Shown here: positions 15,981 to 24,827 of the stretch, in pieces | How positions within the stretch are numbered: the first letter of the stretch is position 1 | Layout of the letters: every line of letters begins with the position of its first letter | DNA from: Candidatus Niyogibacteria bacterium CG10_big_fil_rev_8_21_14_0_10_46_36 | GTDB taxonomy: Bacteria; Patescibacteriota; Minisyncoccia; 1-14-0-10-42-19 | Assembly: GCA_002772995.1 (NCBI GenBank) | Contig: PFCO01000009.1 | Coordinates: forward strand, 91,406 to 138,107 | Length of the DNA: 46,702 nt | Reading direction: 5' to 3' | Program-made: the position numbers and the translations under genes | Notes under the pieces: model-generated | What the model was told of the DNA's origin: nothing | Databases searched by the model: none | Seen by the model: only the letters and a program-made list of their open reading frames with translations

Positions 15981-17918
15981 TTACGGAAGGGCTGGGAATG
16001 GTTCCGAGTCCGGACAGACAAGATTATTTATCTTCCACTTTGTCGTTTTATATACATATCCCGTTGGAGTGTTTGTATCAGGATGGCCGAATGGAATCCA
16101 TGGAGCAAGAACGTCGTCTCCGTATTTCAGCTGGAATTGATTTACAGCCTCTAATGTAAGCGCGCCATAGAATCCGGTGATGGGGAGATTAAGCCCTAAA
16201 TGACTGTTCAAAAACTCTTGGAGTTTACTGACATCGTCAGCGTCATTTGCCGCCCCCGATTTAATATATGAGCGAATAAGCGCTTCACATGTTTCTCCCA
16301 ATACTTCGCCTTCGGGGCCGGTACTCGCACCGAGCACTTCACCCGTCGGAACGGGGGGAGGATTTAAATTGCCGCCAGAGGTGCCTTGCTGGAAATTGTC
16401 CGTTCCACCGCCGCCGGTTCCACCGCCGCCGCCGTTATTGTCATCATTGTTGTCTTCTTCCTCCTCTTCGGGGAATTCACAACTTCCGTCATCTTCGGTA
16501 GCTTCGGAGTCAAAGTTGCTGGCATTGGAATCGGTACAACCAAGGATCTCTTCTTGCTGTTCTTCTTCCTCCTCCTCTTGGGCAATATCGTCGTTAACCA
16601 TGTAACAAACATATTCTCCGCCCCACGCAAGAGTAATGAGCCCCTCTCCGTCACAATCACCGTCAACAAATGAGAGCTCGTATCCTTCCGGTCCCGATTC
16701 GGTAATTGAGTATTCGCCCGGCTCAAATTCATTTGTTTCCTCGCTTTCTACCTCTGTTTCGCCGACAAACAAATCAAAATCTTCAACATCTGCTTCTCCA
16801 TCGTTATCATTTATAACTTCTTTGATAACCGTCAGTGTTGGGAACGGCAAAAGGTAGTTAACGACAAGCAATGTGCGGTCGGGGTTTCCTTCGGTCAATA
16901 CGATATGGCCATCAGCATTTTTCTCCCTTCCTTCATCGTTGCCCTCGTCTCCATCAAATAAGCTTGCGTCATACGGATACGCGTCTTCAGGATCAATCAC
17001 AACCTCAGAGAAAAGGTCATGATTTTCAAATTCGTCCCATCCATCGCCATCAATTGATTCTTCGGAGTAATAATACCCACCGAGTTCCAATTCCTCGTAT
17101 GTGACACATTCAGCGTCATCTCCCTCGTCAAAAAGAGACGCATTGAGTGACAATGGAGTTTCAAACACAGCATCATCCAATACCGTCACCGCGGGACCCT
17201 GTGATGTCTCCGGATCAGGATTAAACCATGACACGGTAAATGTAGAACCCGGGTTCTCCGAACCGTCAGTTATTTCGCCGTCAGTATCGACGATTACCTT
17301 ACAAACAGTAATTGAGCCAAGCACCGGAAGTGCGGTGCCAGTGACCAAAACATCATCTATCTTTATTTGTTCTAGATCGTCGGTTGTAGCGCCCACAAAC
17401 ATAATCTGAACGGTTGTATCGCTCGCATCCTCCCCGAGCCCGATCTCAAAAAAATCCCAGCCACACTCACCGCATCCCGCGTCTTCAGAAAACAGAGAAG
17501 TAAAATCGCCGTCTTCGCCCACGCGCCACAACACATCCAATGTATCATCCTCTCCTTCCTCAAACGCTTCTTCCGTGCCGCGCCAATAGAAAGACAGCGT
17601 AATATTCTCATATCCGCTCGTATCAATAGTTTGAGTAATTGACGCCCCCATGCGCAAACCGGCGTTACCGGTTGTAGGAGATCCGCCGCGCGCATCATCG
17701 GTAGTAACTTGCGCGTAATCAAAAGATGACTCGTCCTCATCCCATCCAGAAACGGTGCCAGACGGACTCGAACCGAACGAATCGCTAAAAATAGTAGTGT
17801 CGGCATATACAAATGCCGGTGCGGTATAACCGACGGGCATTAATGCAAACGCCAAGATAGTCAAAAGTGAGACAACCTTTTTTGATGCTTCTTTTACGAA
17901 ATGTAAACTAAAAATCAT
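15981..17918 (-). CDS. Large secreted acidic surface protein with C-terminal peptidoglycan-binding-like module
   Basis: 645 residues. The N-terminus is a long Sec signal peptide (KKVVSLLTILAFALMPVG, cleavage probably after AFVYA at about 39). Residues 40-195 look like a jelly-roll/MAM-like adhesive domain (TLSFYWRG, IKIDDVLVTG). About 200-440 contains two beta-sandwich units of the prealbumin-like/SpaA type (SITVCKVIVDTDGE and LTVIKEVINDNDGEA, each followed by YSITESG- or YYYSEESI-like strands). About 455-476 is the repeat-type motif GCTDSNASNFDSEATEDDGS. A Glu/Gly/Pro-rich linker leads to 544-645, a peptidoglycan-binding-like fold (VSKLQEFLNSH...GFYGALTLEAVNQFQLKYG) ending in a Cys pair. Probably a cell-surface or S-layer-like adhesin. 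Confidence 0.85.
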   Translation of the reverse strand: MIFSLHFVKEASKKVVSLLTILAFALMPVGYTAPAFVYADTTIFSDSFGSSPSGTVSGWDEDESSFDYAQVTTDDARGGSPTTGNAGLRMGASITQTIDTSGYENITLSFYWRGTEEAFEEGEDDTLDVLWRVGEDGDFTSLFSEDAGCGECGWDFFEIGLGEDASDTTVQIMFVGATTDDLEQIKIDDVLVTGTALPVLGSITVCKVIVDTDGEITDGSENPGSTFTVSWFNPDPETSQGPAVTVLDDAVFETPLSLNASLFDEGDDAECVTYEELELGGYYYSEESIDGDGWDEFENHDLFSEVVIDPEDAYPYDASLFDGDEGNDEGREKNADGHIVLTEGNPDRTLLVVNYLLPFPTLTVIKEVINDNDGEADVEDFDLFVGETEVESEETNEFEPGEYSITESGPEGYELSFVDGDCDGEGLITLAWGGEYVCYMVNDDIAQEEEEEEQQEEILGCTDSNASNFDSEATEDDGSCEFPEEEEEDNNDDNNGGGGGTGGGGTDNFQQGTSGGNLNPPPVPTGEVLGASTGPEGEVLGETCEALIRSYIKSGAANDADDVSKLQEFLNSHLGLNLPITGFYGALTLEAVNQFQLKYGDDVLAPWIPFGHPDTNTPTGYVYKTTKWKINNLVCPDSEPFPALP

Positions 17919-18004
17919 ATTATAAATAAATATTAATAATTATATATGGCTTAAAAATATCATATATAAGGCCTTTATATGGTGTGAATAGCAGCTTCCG
18001 TGCA

Positions 18005-18034
18005 AGCATATCAGACCTTTGATTTTTTGTCAAC
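18005..18034 (-). promoter_or_regulatory. Strong sigma70-type promoter of the surface protein gene
   Basis: Minus-strand TTGACA, 17 bases, TATGCT; start about 17998, leaving an AT-rich UTR of about 80 bases. The UTR contains an imperfect palindrome around AAGGCCTT (17960-17981). Confidence 0.75.
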
Positions 18035-18067
18035 CCCATTCACACTGGAGGACAATTAGGCAGTCAT

Positions 18068-18109
18068 GAAGAAAAAATAAAGCGACGCGCATTGGCACGC
18101 CGCTTATTT
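18068..18109 (-). terminator. Terminator after the 95-residue unknown gene
   Basis: AAAATAAGCG / CGCTTTATTTT arms around a GC-rich loop, followed on the minus strand by TTTTTTC. Confidence 0.7.
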
Positions 18110-18397
18110 TTAGCGCACTCTGCTTCCTATATCGGAAAGAAGGCGCAATTTTTCTCTCTCCCTCTCTTCGTTGAGAGCAACGCGGATATATTGGCACAAA
18201 GGACTTATTCCTTTCTTTTTTCCCTGAAAAGCGCGGGCAATCTTATCACGAATTATCTTTCCTGATTTTTTTTCCGCAATTATCTCGCCTACCTTGTGAG
18301 ACCCAACGCATATGTCAACGCCGCATTCACCTTCCGCATCCCACGGAAAAATCCTTATTTTTTTCTCTATAACCAAGTTAGCTATAGCCGGGCTCAT
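18110..18397 (-). CDS. Small protein of unknown function
   Basis: 95 residues from the ATG at 18395-18397, preceded by GGAGG at a spacing of 5-6 bases. A TTG thirteen codons upstream lacks such a site. The protein starts MSPAIANLVIEKKIRIFPWD and has an EGECGVDICVGSHKVGEII core with two cysteines, a basic middle (KKSGKIIRDKIARAFQGKKK) and a charged helical tail (EEREREKLRLL). It is soluble by appearance. No family recognised. It stands alone between the glycan operon and the surface-protein gene, with its own terminator. Confidence 0.6.
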   Translation of the reverse strand: MSPAIANLVIEKKIRIFPWDAEGECGVDICVGSHKVGEIIAEKKSGKIIRDKIARAFQGKKKGISPLCQYIRVALNEEREREKLRLLSDIGSRVR

Positions 18398-18493
18398 GAC
18401 CGCCTCCGTTGATTGTCTATGTACATTTACCTTCAATAATTAAATAACATACTTTTATTTAAAAGTCAATACATTATCGCACACCACACGCAA

Positions 18494-19744
18494 TCAATCT
18501 CTCCGGAAAAAAGAAAGTATATTTTTCAAAAAACTAAGAAAGCGGAACCAAAAGTCCTTTTCATGCTGAGAGAGGGTAATAAATATTTCTTTTGAGGGAA
18601 CTTCAAGCGATATCGTACGGCTATCATACCCTTCCCGCGTAACGGTAATGGCAATGCTCCTCCCACGATACGGAAACGCGAAAAAACCGTTTTTTTTACT
18701 CACAACACTACCGTATGGGTGCGCGACAAGCGCTCCTTCAACCGGCCTATCAAGCGTATCTTTTACATAGCCGGATATTGTTTCCGGTATAAAATATTCG
18801 CGCATCACCTCAACCGACGCCTTTGGCGCGCCATCTTCACGCCAAAGGGCGGTAGACCCGCCATATCCCGTCCAGTAATTCACCCCAACAACTTCGGGCA
18901 TCGCTATGAGTTCCTTAAACGCGTTTTGTATCCATTGCGCCTGCTCCCACTCCTGCATCACACCATGAACATCCGGCACCGGCACTCCAAACTCACTTAA
19001 CACCACCCGTCCACCGCTTTGGCGTGCAATCGCTTTAACATCCGCCACAAGGCGCGCCGGAGAAGAAACATAGTGATCTATAGCAACAATGCCTCCAAGC
19101 ACTTCAGTCGTTGGTTCGTCCATGATAAGGCGCGCAATATCTCCGTTCATAGAAAGATAATTGGATGTTACGCGTTTTCCTATGCGCTCAAATGAATCTT
19201 GCGTCGTTTTATATTCATCCATCAAAAATTTTCTGTGCCCCTGCGCATCTCCCGTATTGCGGGGATCACCCGGTCCGCCGTTTTCACATTCCGGGCAGGC
19301 GGTAAAAATATCTCCATCCTGAAAGAGACTTTTATTGTCCAATATAAATTTTTTTGTTTTTTGTATGTGCTCTTCTCGCGAAATAGCGGGATATTCAAAC
19401 CATCCTTCCCATCCGGACCAATTACCGCGGAACCACACCGATAAGCCATGCTGCCGGGCAGCATTCACCCACATACGAAGAACAGGAATAAACTCTTTAT
19501 CGTATGGAGTGCCTATAGCAACATGGGTAGCGCCAATACCCGCTATCTCCCGCACCTGCTGGTCTATGATTTGCAAAAAAGAAGCGTCGTAGAGCATCTG
19601 CCGGGCAAGATCGCGTGAATATTTTACCGTATCAACTGACTGTACGCTCCAAAAAAAAGCGTCGGAAGCATTCTCAACATACGCGAATCCCGCGTACGGA
19701 ACCGCTAACAATATCGCTATTCCTATAAAAAATGGGGCTTTCAT
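18494..19744 (-). CDS. Secreted glycosidase-like TIM-barrel protein with regulatory beta domain
   Basis: 416 residues. A signal peptide or anchor covers 1-22. The body (about 35-318) reads as a GH-A-clan-like TIM barrel: HVAIGTPYD, GLSVWFRGNWSGWEGWF, FTACPECENG (candidate acid/base E152 or E154), AIDHYV, VVLSEFGVPVPD (candidate nucleophile E251) and VVGVNYWTGYGG. Residues 322-392 form a carboxypeptidase-regulatory-like (CarboxypepD_reg) beta sandwich (ISGYVKDTLDRPVEGALV). The C-terminus is an aromatic amphipathic stretch that could lie on a membrane. As the last gene of the glycan operon it may trim or transfer the glycan outside the cell. The ATG at 19744 follows the previous stop by one base. 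Confidence 0.7.
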   Translation of the reverse strand: MKAPFFIGIAILLAVPYAGFAYVENASDAFFWSVQSVDTVKYSRDLARQMLYDASFLQIIDQQVREIAGIGATHVAIGTPYDKEFIPVLRMWVNAARQHGLSVWFRGNWSGWEGWFEYPAISREEHIQKTKKFILDNKSLFQDGDIFTACPECENGGPGDPRNTGDAQGHRKFLMDEYKTTQDSFERIGKRVTSNYLSMNGDIARLIMDEPTTEVLGGIVAIDHYVSSPARLVADVKAIARQSGGRVVLSEFGVPVPDVHGVMQEWEQAQWIQNAFKELIAMPEVVGVNYWTGYGGSTALWREDGAPKASVEVMREYFIPETISGYVKDTLDRPVEGALVAHPYGSVVSKKNGFFAFPYRGRSIAITVTREGYDSRTISLEVPSKEIFITLSQHEKDFWFRFLSFLKNILSFFRRD

Positions 19745-19745
19745 T

Positions 19746-21359
19746 TTATTTTTGTTTTCCAAGCGTAGGCGTCGTATTCAGCTCGGGAAGATATTCCGGG
19801 CGTAATTCGTATACATCGGCAAATGGGAACGACTGGACTTTGTCATATGCCCCAAATCCCGGCACGCGGCTTACCAGCCGCCAAGTAAGGTCTTCTTCGG
19901 AATATGTACGCATAACTATCCAACGCGCCCACCGGTCCGGCGACTCAGTAGCGCTTTCCCAATACACGCCCGTCCCCTCATGAATGAATTTTTTCATAGG
20001 AAGGCCTGACGAAAAGATAATCGCATCGTGAGAAGCGGCGGCGACCAGAATAAATCCTTCTTTATCCGCGGCGTTCTCGGCAAGCCATGCACTCACCTCG
20101 GTTACATTTTTCTGGCTTGAGCCGACTCGCGCGTCGTCAATGGTTACAGCATCCCCACTTGAAAATTGGAAGAATGCCACAAACACCAAAAGCCCGATGA
20201 TAATAAACCGCGCTGGCGCCGCCCGAGAAACAAGATAACCGATAAAAATGGCGAATGACGGCATAAGCATCACACCGTAGCGCACATTAAAAAGCGAATC
20301 ACCAGTGAGGCCCTGCACATAGAGCACGGAGTGCCCCAAATAAAGCGCGAGTATATTGAAAAAGAGCGGCGCCAACAAAACAAACGTTGAAATACGCGTC
20401 GGAAAACGGAGGTTCTTTGAGAACCAAAGAACAACCGCCCCCAAAAAGCCCATAAGAACCGTAAGAGCCCCTGAATTATACGCAAGCGCGTAAAAATATA
20501 CCTTGGCAGAAAACCAAACATTACCCTTCGTAGCAAGCAAGCCCGCCGCATCAATTTGGTCTTGCTGTGCTTTTGCCGAATACGGACCGAAAATAAAATA
20601 GAGCGCGTCCTTAAAGATAAGCTGGTTCCATAAAAGCCATAAGAGAATCCCGAACCCCCCAAGCGTAAAAAATATAACAGCAGTCCCCTCAGCAGGACGA
20701 AACCCCTTTTCAAACAGGACATAGAACACCACTAAGGCACCCGCAAATCCGAGCAAAAACCACCCGTCATAGCGAACAAGCGTAGAAAGCATTATCCATG
20801 CCGCCCCCTGGATGAGATACATAATGTTGTCGTCCTGGAACCACCGCATAATAAAATACGCCGCGGTCGTCATCGTAAACAGCAACAAAAGCTCCGTCAT
20901 CGCGGTTGACTGAAGATAAAGCACATTCAAGTTTGCCGCAAACACGGCAACACCGACAAACCGCCCCAATAGTCCCACTCGAAGACGCCGCAAGAATAAG
21001 TAGATTACAACACCCGTTCCCACAAACCCAAACATGCTCCACAAGGCACCCGCAAGTCCCGAATGCCACATAAAATCATTCCAAATCAACGGCGCCATTA
21101 ACAAGTGCGTAAGCGGAAGCCACACGCTTCCCAATTGCGCGAGTCCCGGCTTTAATCCCTCAACCACGCGCCGACCGATATCCAAGTGCGAGCGCGCGTC
21201 GTTATAGGCAAGCCCCAATCCGTTCTGGTAGTACGCCCAGAAACTGATGATTGAAACAACGCTCAAAACAAAAACAACCAAAAACACACCGTGCTCTTCA
21301 AAAAACGCATGGATACGGGATGACATATTTTTTGTTATGGGTATATTAATGCTCGTCAT
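19746..21359 (-). CDS. Multi-pass membrane glycosyltransferase, GT-C / ArnT-PMT-like
   Basis: 537 residues with about 11-12 transmembrane helices in the N-terminal 400 residues and a soluble C-terminal tail of about 130 residues. The first extracytoplasmic loop has YNDARSHLDIGRRVVEGL...LGSVWLPLTHLLMAP. The acidic residues here sit where GT-C enzymes of the GT39/GT83 type carry their catalytic Asp. Such enzymes transfer sugars from polyprenyl-phosphate donors on the outer face of the membrane. The gene overlaps its upstream neighbour by 14 bp and is 1 bp from the glycosidase-like gene. Sugar and acceptor are unknown. Confidence 0.75.
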   Translation of the reverse strand: MTSINIPITKNMSSRIHAFFEEHGVFLVVFVLSVVSIISFWAYYQNGLGLAYNDARSHLDIGRRVVEGLKPGLAQLGSVWLPLTHLLMAPLIWNDFMWHSGLAGALWSMFGFVGTGVVIYLFLRRLRVGLLGRFVGVAVFAANLNVLYLQSTAMTELLLLFTMTTAAYFIMRWFQDDNIMYLIQGAAWIMLSTLVRYDGWFLLGFAGALVVFYVLFEKGFRPAEGTAVIFFTLGGFGILLWLLWNQLIFKDALYFIFGPYSAKAQQDQIDAAGLLATKGNVWFSAKVYFYALAYNSGALTVLMGFLGAVVLWFSKNLRFPTRISTFVLLAPLFFNILALYLGHSVLYVQGLTGDSLFNVRYGVMLMPSFAIFIGYLVSRAAPARFIIIGLLVFVAFFQFSSGDAVTIDDARVGSSQKNVTEVSAWLAENAADKEGFILVAAASHDAIIFSSGLPMKKFIHEGTGVYWESATESPDRWARWIVMRTYSEEDLTWRLVSRVPGFGAYDKVQSFPFADVYELRPEYLPELNTTPTLGKQK

Positions 21360-22923
21360 ATATTTCTACTCGCTTAACAAACAAAAGATACAACATACTC
21401 AACAGCATCACCGCGATCAAAATTCCGACAAGGACCCGATGATATGTAGCAGCGCTCATATATCGCTTTGCCACCGTCTGAAAAACAAACGATTTTGATT
21501 TATTGTCCTTCAGAGCATCAAAATTTTTCTGATGCGTATATTTAATTTCAGTACCGAATACCTCTTCAAGAGCCAAGACCTCCACCTGCGGGGGATTGAG
21601 GTTTGTTGTTATGGCGCCCGACACATTCACCCACACCGAATACGAAAAAAGCGCGAGAAACAAAATCACGAATATGTAATTTTTGCGAAAGCGCGTAAGC
21701 GCGACTGCCACCCCAATGCCAAGTATCGCGTATATCGGTATGAGATAGCGCGAACCAAATGCCCACCCGCCCCATGGATCACCCCACAACGAATACAATA
21801 TAAAAGTAAGACCGCATATACCCACGAGCACGCGCGCAATACTTTTTTGACGACGATACAAAATAAAAAGCCCAACAATGCCCAGAAAAAGAACGGGGGC
21901 AAAATTAATCATTCCCCTATCGGGGCTTATAAGATGGATGTAAAATCCATTCAATAAATTGCGCGTTTTGAAAAAACCGACTACTGACTTTTCATCTTTC
22001 TTGCCCGAAATTTCTGCGTCACTAAGCCCCTGCGCTTTTGTAATATCAGATTCTGTCGGATACCCAAATTCATCAATTGCTACAACACGCTCAAATGTTC
22101 CCGGAAGGCTAAATGCGGCACCATATGAAGCATTATTGAACCACGCAAAAAATATAAGGGGGAGTATAACCCCCGCAAGGGCGAGCGCACCCACAAAACG
22201 AATAGTGATGTATGATGAAGTTTGTTTATGCGCGATATAAATAAACTGCCCCGCGGTATACAAAAGAATCGGGAGCATGAGTATTGCGTTTGGGTTGTCA
22301 ACCACAAAACCCACTCCGTATAAAAATAATACCGCCATCGCGGGCAACACCCCTTTCCACCGCATTGCAATATACAGGGACGCAAGAATCAAAAAGAGAG
22401 AAACATGGTGCTGATACAATGCTACAGCGTAGGCAAATGCGGGGGACGCAAACAAAAACGCGAGCGCGCCCATATGAGAAGCAATTGGGTGGGCGCCGAG
22501 CCGAATTGCTATCGCGCGAAGCAGAAGCGCGTTAAGAAAAGCGAAGAGCATAATTACCGCGTATGTTCCCGCCTGGCTCGCGCCAAAAAACTTTCCGACT
22601 ATGTATCCCGGGATAACAAGAAACGAGACACCTGGAGCAAAAAGCGAAACATAATCTCCCGAAGACGACATACCCAGGTCAGGAACTGCAAAGCGCGCAG
22701 CATCCAGAGAAAAAATGGTGCTTTGTTCTTCTATAAATGAATATGTGAGCACAAAACGAGCTCTGTCAGAAGACGTTTCAAACGGACCATCCTCAATCCA
22801 CGTTTTCCAATTCATTTCTCCAATATTTACATTCCCCGGCAAACCGCGCACGCCCAACACAAGCACTACGAACATAATGCACACTGTTGCTATTGTTATT
22901 GTTGTTCCAAAAAATGACTTCAT
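21346..22923 (-). CDS. Multi-pass membrane protein, probable GT-C glycosyltransferase
   Basis: 525 residues with about 12 hydrophobic segments. An external loop after the first helix (about 27-95) contains paired acidic residues and SIFSLDAARFAVPDLG...VSLFAPGVSFLVIP, a pattern typical of uncharacterised GT-C-like proteins (GT39/PMT_2 or DUF2079 type). The position between a GT-C-like gene and two GT2 genes supports a role in glycan assembly with a polyprenyl-phosphate sugar. Overlap with the next gene is 14 bp, and 4 bases separate it from the GT2 gene upstream. Catalytic activity cannot be shown from sequence alone. Confidence 0.6.
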   Translation of the reverse strand: MKSFFGTTITIATVCIMFVVLVLGVRGLPGNVNIGEMNWKTWIEDGPFETSSDRARFVLTYSFIEEQSTIFSLDAARFAVPDLGMSSSGDYVSLFAPGVSFLVIPGYIVGKFFGASQAGTYAVIMLFAFLNALLLRAIAIRLGAHPIASHMGALAFLFASPAFAYAVALYQHHVSLFLILASLYIAMRWKGVLPAMAVLFLYGVGFVVDNPNAILMLPILLYTAGQFIYIAHKQTSSYITIRFVGALALAGVILPLIFFAWFNNASYGAAFSLPGTFERVVAIDEFGYPTESDITKAQGLSDAEISGKKDEKSVVGFFKTRNLLNGFYIHLISPDRGMINFAPVLFLGIVGLFILYRRQKSIARVLVGICGLTFILYSLWGDPWGGWAFGSRYLIPIYAILGIGVAVALTRFRKNYIFVILFLALFSYSVWVNVSGAITTNLNPPQVEVLALEEVFGTEIKYTHQKNFDALKDNKSKSFVFQTVAKRYMSAATYHRVLVGILIAVMLLSMLYLLFVKRVEIYDEH

Positions 22924-22927
22924 ACAC

Positions 22928-23899
22928 TTACTTCTTATTATAATGAATGCGCTTGGTAGACCACGCCATATTCCATCGCGCCGTAAGATGTTTTTCTACG
23001 AATAATGCTTTTATCTTACAATATTGATTCACAACAAAAATATAACCCGCAAGAATGGGGTGACGTAAGCATACCTTGATCATTCGCGGAAGAATAACTC
23101 GCCGGGGAATGTGGTACTCATACGATACAAGCGCCTCAGAGAAATGACGCTTCATACGCGCCGGGGCAGACGCGAAGCGCGTATTTTGGCGAATCTGGTC
23201 TTTCATATCCATCGGCGAACGGTAGTAGACAACAGCTGACCGTACATACCGGTATGCGTATCCTTTCGTAAGACAGCAAAAATACGTATACATATCATTG
23301 GCAATCATATCCTCGGGAACTGTTATTTTTTTTATCAATTCCTTTTTATACGCAAGAATGCGCCCATCAACGGAAAGCACATTATTCCCCCCACGAAGAG
23401 TTTTGCGAAGCGGTATGTATGCTTCCGCTGTCAGATTAACCGCCTTTTCGGTAAATGTATTCGCTTGTACCGGCGTGGGGTGTCCACCACACATGCCAAC
23501 GCCTTTTTCAAATATAAGCGGCGCGATAATGTCACGAATTACATACGGATGCGCGAACACAACATCCGCATCTGACTGCACCAATATATCACTTGTAACC
23601 ACCGCATATAGTTCATTCAAGCGTGATGACTTGCCTATACGCTCAGAATGCTCCCATACTTCTACCCGCGCATCAGGAAGCGCGCGGGCATATGCAACCG
23701 TGTTATCCGTAGAGCCGTCGGAGATAATGATAACACGTTCAAGCACAAACCCCATTTCGCGCTGAATGAATACCGACTCAAGAAAAGCAGTGATGTTTTT
23801 TTTCTCATTGAGCGCGCTTACCGCAACCGTTACTGTGGGTAGTGTGTTTTCTTGGCGCATCACATGTCGGTATTTTGTTGTTGGATGTGTCGTTATCAT
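22928..23899 (-). CDS. Family 2 glycosyltransferase (paralogue A)
   Basis: 323 residues with a GT-A fold. TVTVAVSALNEKKNITAFLESV is the nucleotide-binding start, IIISDGSTDNT the sugar-nucleotide loop and VQSDADVVF the DxD metal site. A conserved distal region, YYRSPMDMKDQIRQNTRFA, recurs in the two other GT2 proteins of this operon. The C-terminus has a hydrophobic stretch (HPILAGYIFVVNQY) suited to membrane association. It most resembles the next gene upstream (TLPTV...LERVIIISDGSTDNT compared with LKEIVVVSDGSTDKT), so the two look like tandem duplicates. Donor and acceptor unknown. Confidence 0.88.
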   Translation of the reverse strand: MITTHPTTKYRHVMRQENTLPTVTVAVSALNEKKNITAFLESVFIQREMGFVLERVIIISDGSTDNTVAYARALPDARVEVWEHSERIGKSSRLNELYAVVTSDILVQSDADVVFAHPYVIRDIIAPLIFEKGVGMCGGHPTPVQANTFTEKAVNLTAEAYIPLRKTLRGGNNVLSVDGRILAYKKELIKKITVPEDMIANDMYTYFCCLTKGYAYRYVRSAVVYYRSPMDMKDQIRQNTRFASAPARMKRHFSEALVSYEYHIPRRVILPRMIKVCLRHPILAGYIFVVNQYCKIKALFVEKHLTARWNMAWSTKRIHYNKK

Positions 23900-23900
23900 A

Positions 23901-24827
23901 TTATTTTTTTACTAAGGTTTTTGATGATGTCGCGGGCTTCCATGCGAAAGCAGCATCTTTTTGCATGCGCGAACTTATTTTGGCAAAGCAATACATTCCA
24001 AGATAACCGCAAAATAAGACGGGGTGCTGGATGGCATGCTTTACAATAATACGCACCGTTGTCATAAGCGGCAGTTTATACGCGCGCTCCACGCTCAAAT
24101 TAGAAAAATAAGATGACATTCGGCGCTCACTTTGGAAAAAGCGCGTACTGCGTGATAAATGATCCTTAAGCGTCTGCGGCGCTCGGTACACCACTCGAGC
24201 GCGTGGCTCATAATAAAATCGCAACCCCTGCTCTTTACAATAAAAATATGAATACGCGTCTTCGCCAAGCACAGGAGGCCATTTGATTGTTTTTGCAAAA
24301 TCGCCTCGAAACGCGCGGTTGTCTCCGTGGCATAAATACACATTATCTCCATCGTTCATGCGCGCGAAGATATCCTGCTTTATTTGGTCACTAAAATTAA
24401 TAACGCGCTCAACAAACGTTTCTCCCAAAAGCGGTATGCGCTTACCGCTCACAATGCCTATATCTTTGTCGTGCAGGAACGGCTCTATCATGTACTGGAT
24501 ATACATATCATTTTCCGGAAGAATATCAGCATCCAGCATCACAAGAATATCACCAGAAAATTCCTCAATAATTCTATTTTGTGCCTTATACGCCCCACTG
24601 CGCACCGGCATGACAACAAGACGCACCCGCGCATCCTTTGCGTGTATGCCGCTTACTATTTCGTTCGTTTTGTCCGTGCTTCCGTCAGAAACAACAACAA
24701 TTTCTTTCAACACAAAATTCCGCTCTTTTTGCGATAAAAGCGCTTTCAGTAAGTAGCCGACATTTCCCTCTTCATTGTAGGCGGGGATACCTACCGACAC
24801 TGTTTTGATGTTATTTTGTTCTTTCAT
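23901..24827 (-). CDS. Family 2 glycosyltransferase (paralogue B)
   Basis: 308 residues from ATG 24827 (a second ATG at 24839 is possible). GT-A motifs are VSVGIPAYNEEGNVGYLL, IVVVSDGSTDKTNEI and VMLDADILPEND (DxD). Later come the GEDAYSYFYCKEQGL segment, where GT2 enzymes carry the catalytic acidic residue, and VVYRAPQTLKDHLSRSTRFF, shared with paralogues A and C. The C-terminal HAIQHPVLFCGYLGMYCFAKI may sit on the membrane. The gene overlaps the kinase-like gene upstream by about 17 bp and precedes paralogue A by one base. Confidence 0.88.
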   Translation of the reverse strand: MKEQNNIKTVSVGIPAYNEEGNVGYLLKALLSQKERNFVLKEIVVVSDGSTDKTNEIVSGIHAKDARVRLVVMPVRSGAYKAQNRIIEEFSGDILVMLDADILPENDMYIQYMIEPFLHDKDIGIVSGKRIPLLGETFVERVINFSDQIKQDIFARMNDGDNVYLCHGDNRAFRGDFAKTIKWPPVLGEDAYSYFYCKEQGLRFYYEPRARVVYRAPQTLKDHLSRSTRFFQSERRMSSYFSNLSVERAYKLPLMTTVRIIVKHAIQHPVLFCGYLGMYCFAKISSRMQKDAAFAWKPATSSKTLVKK

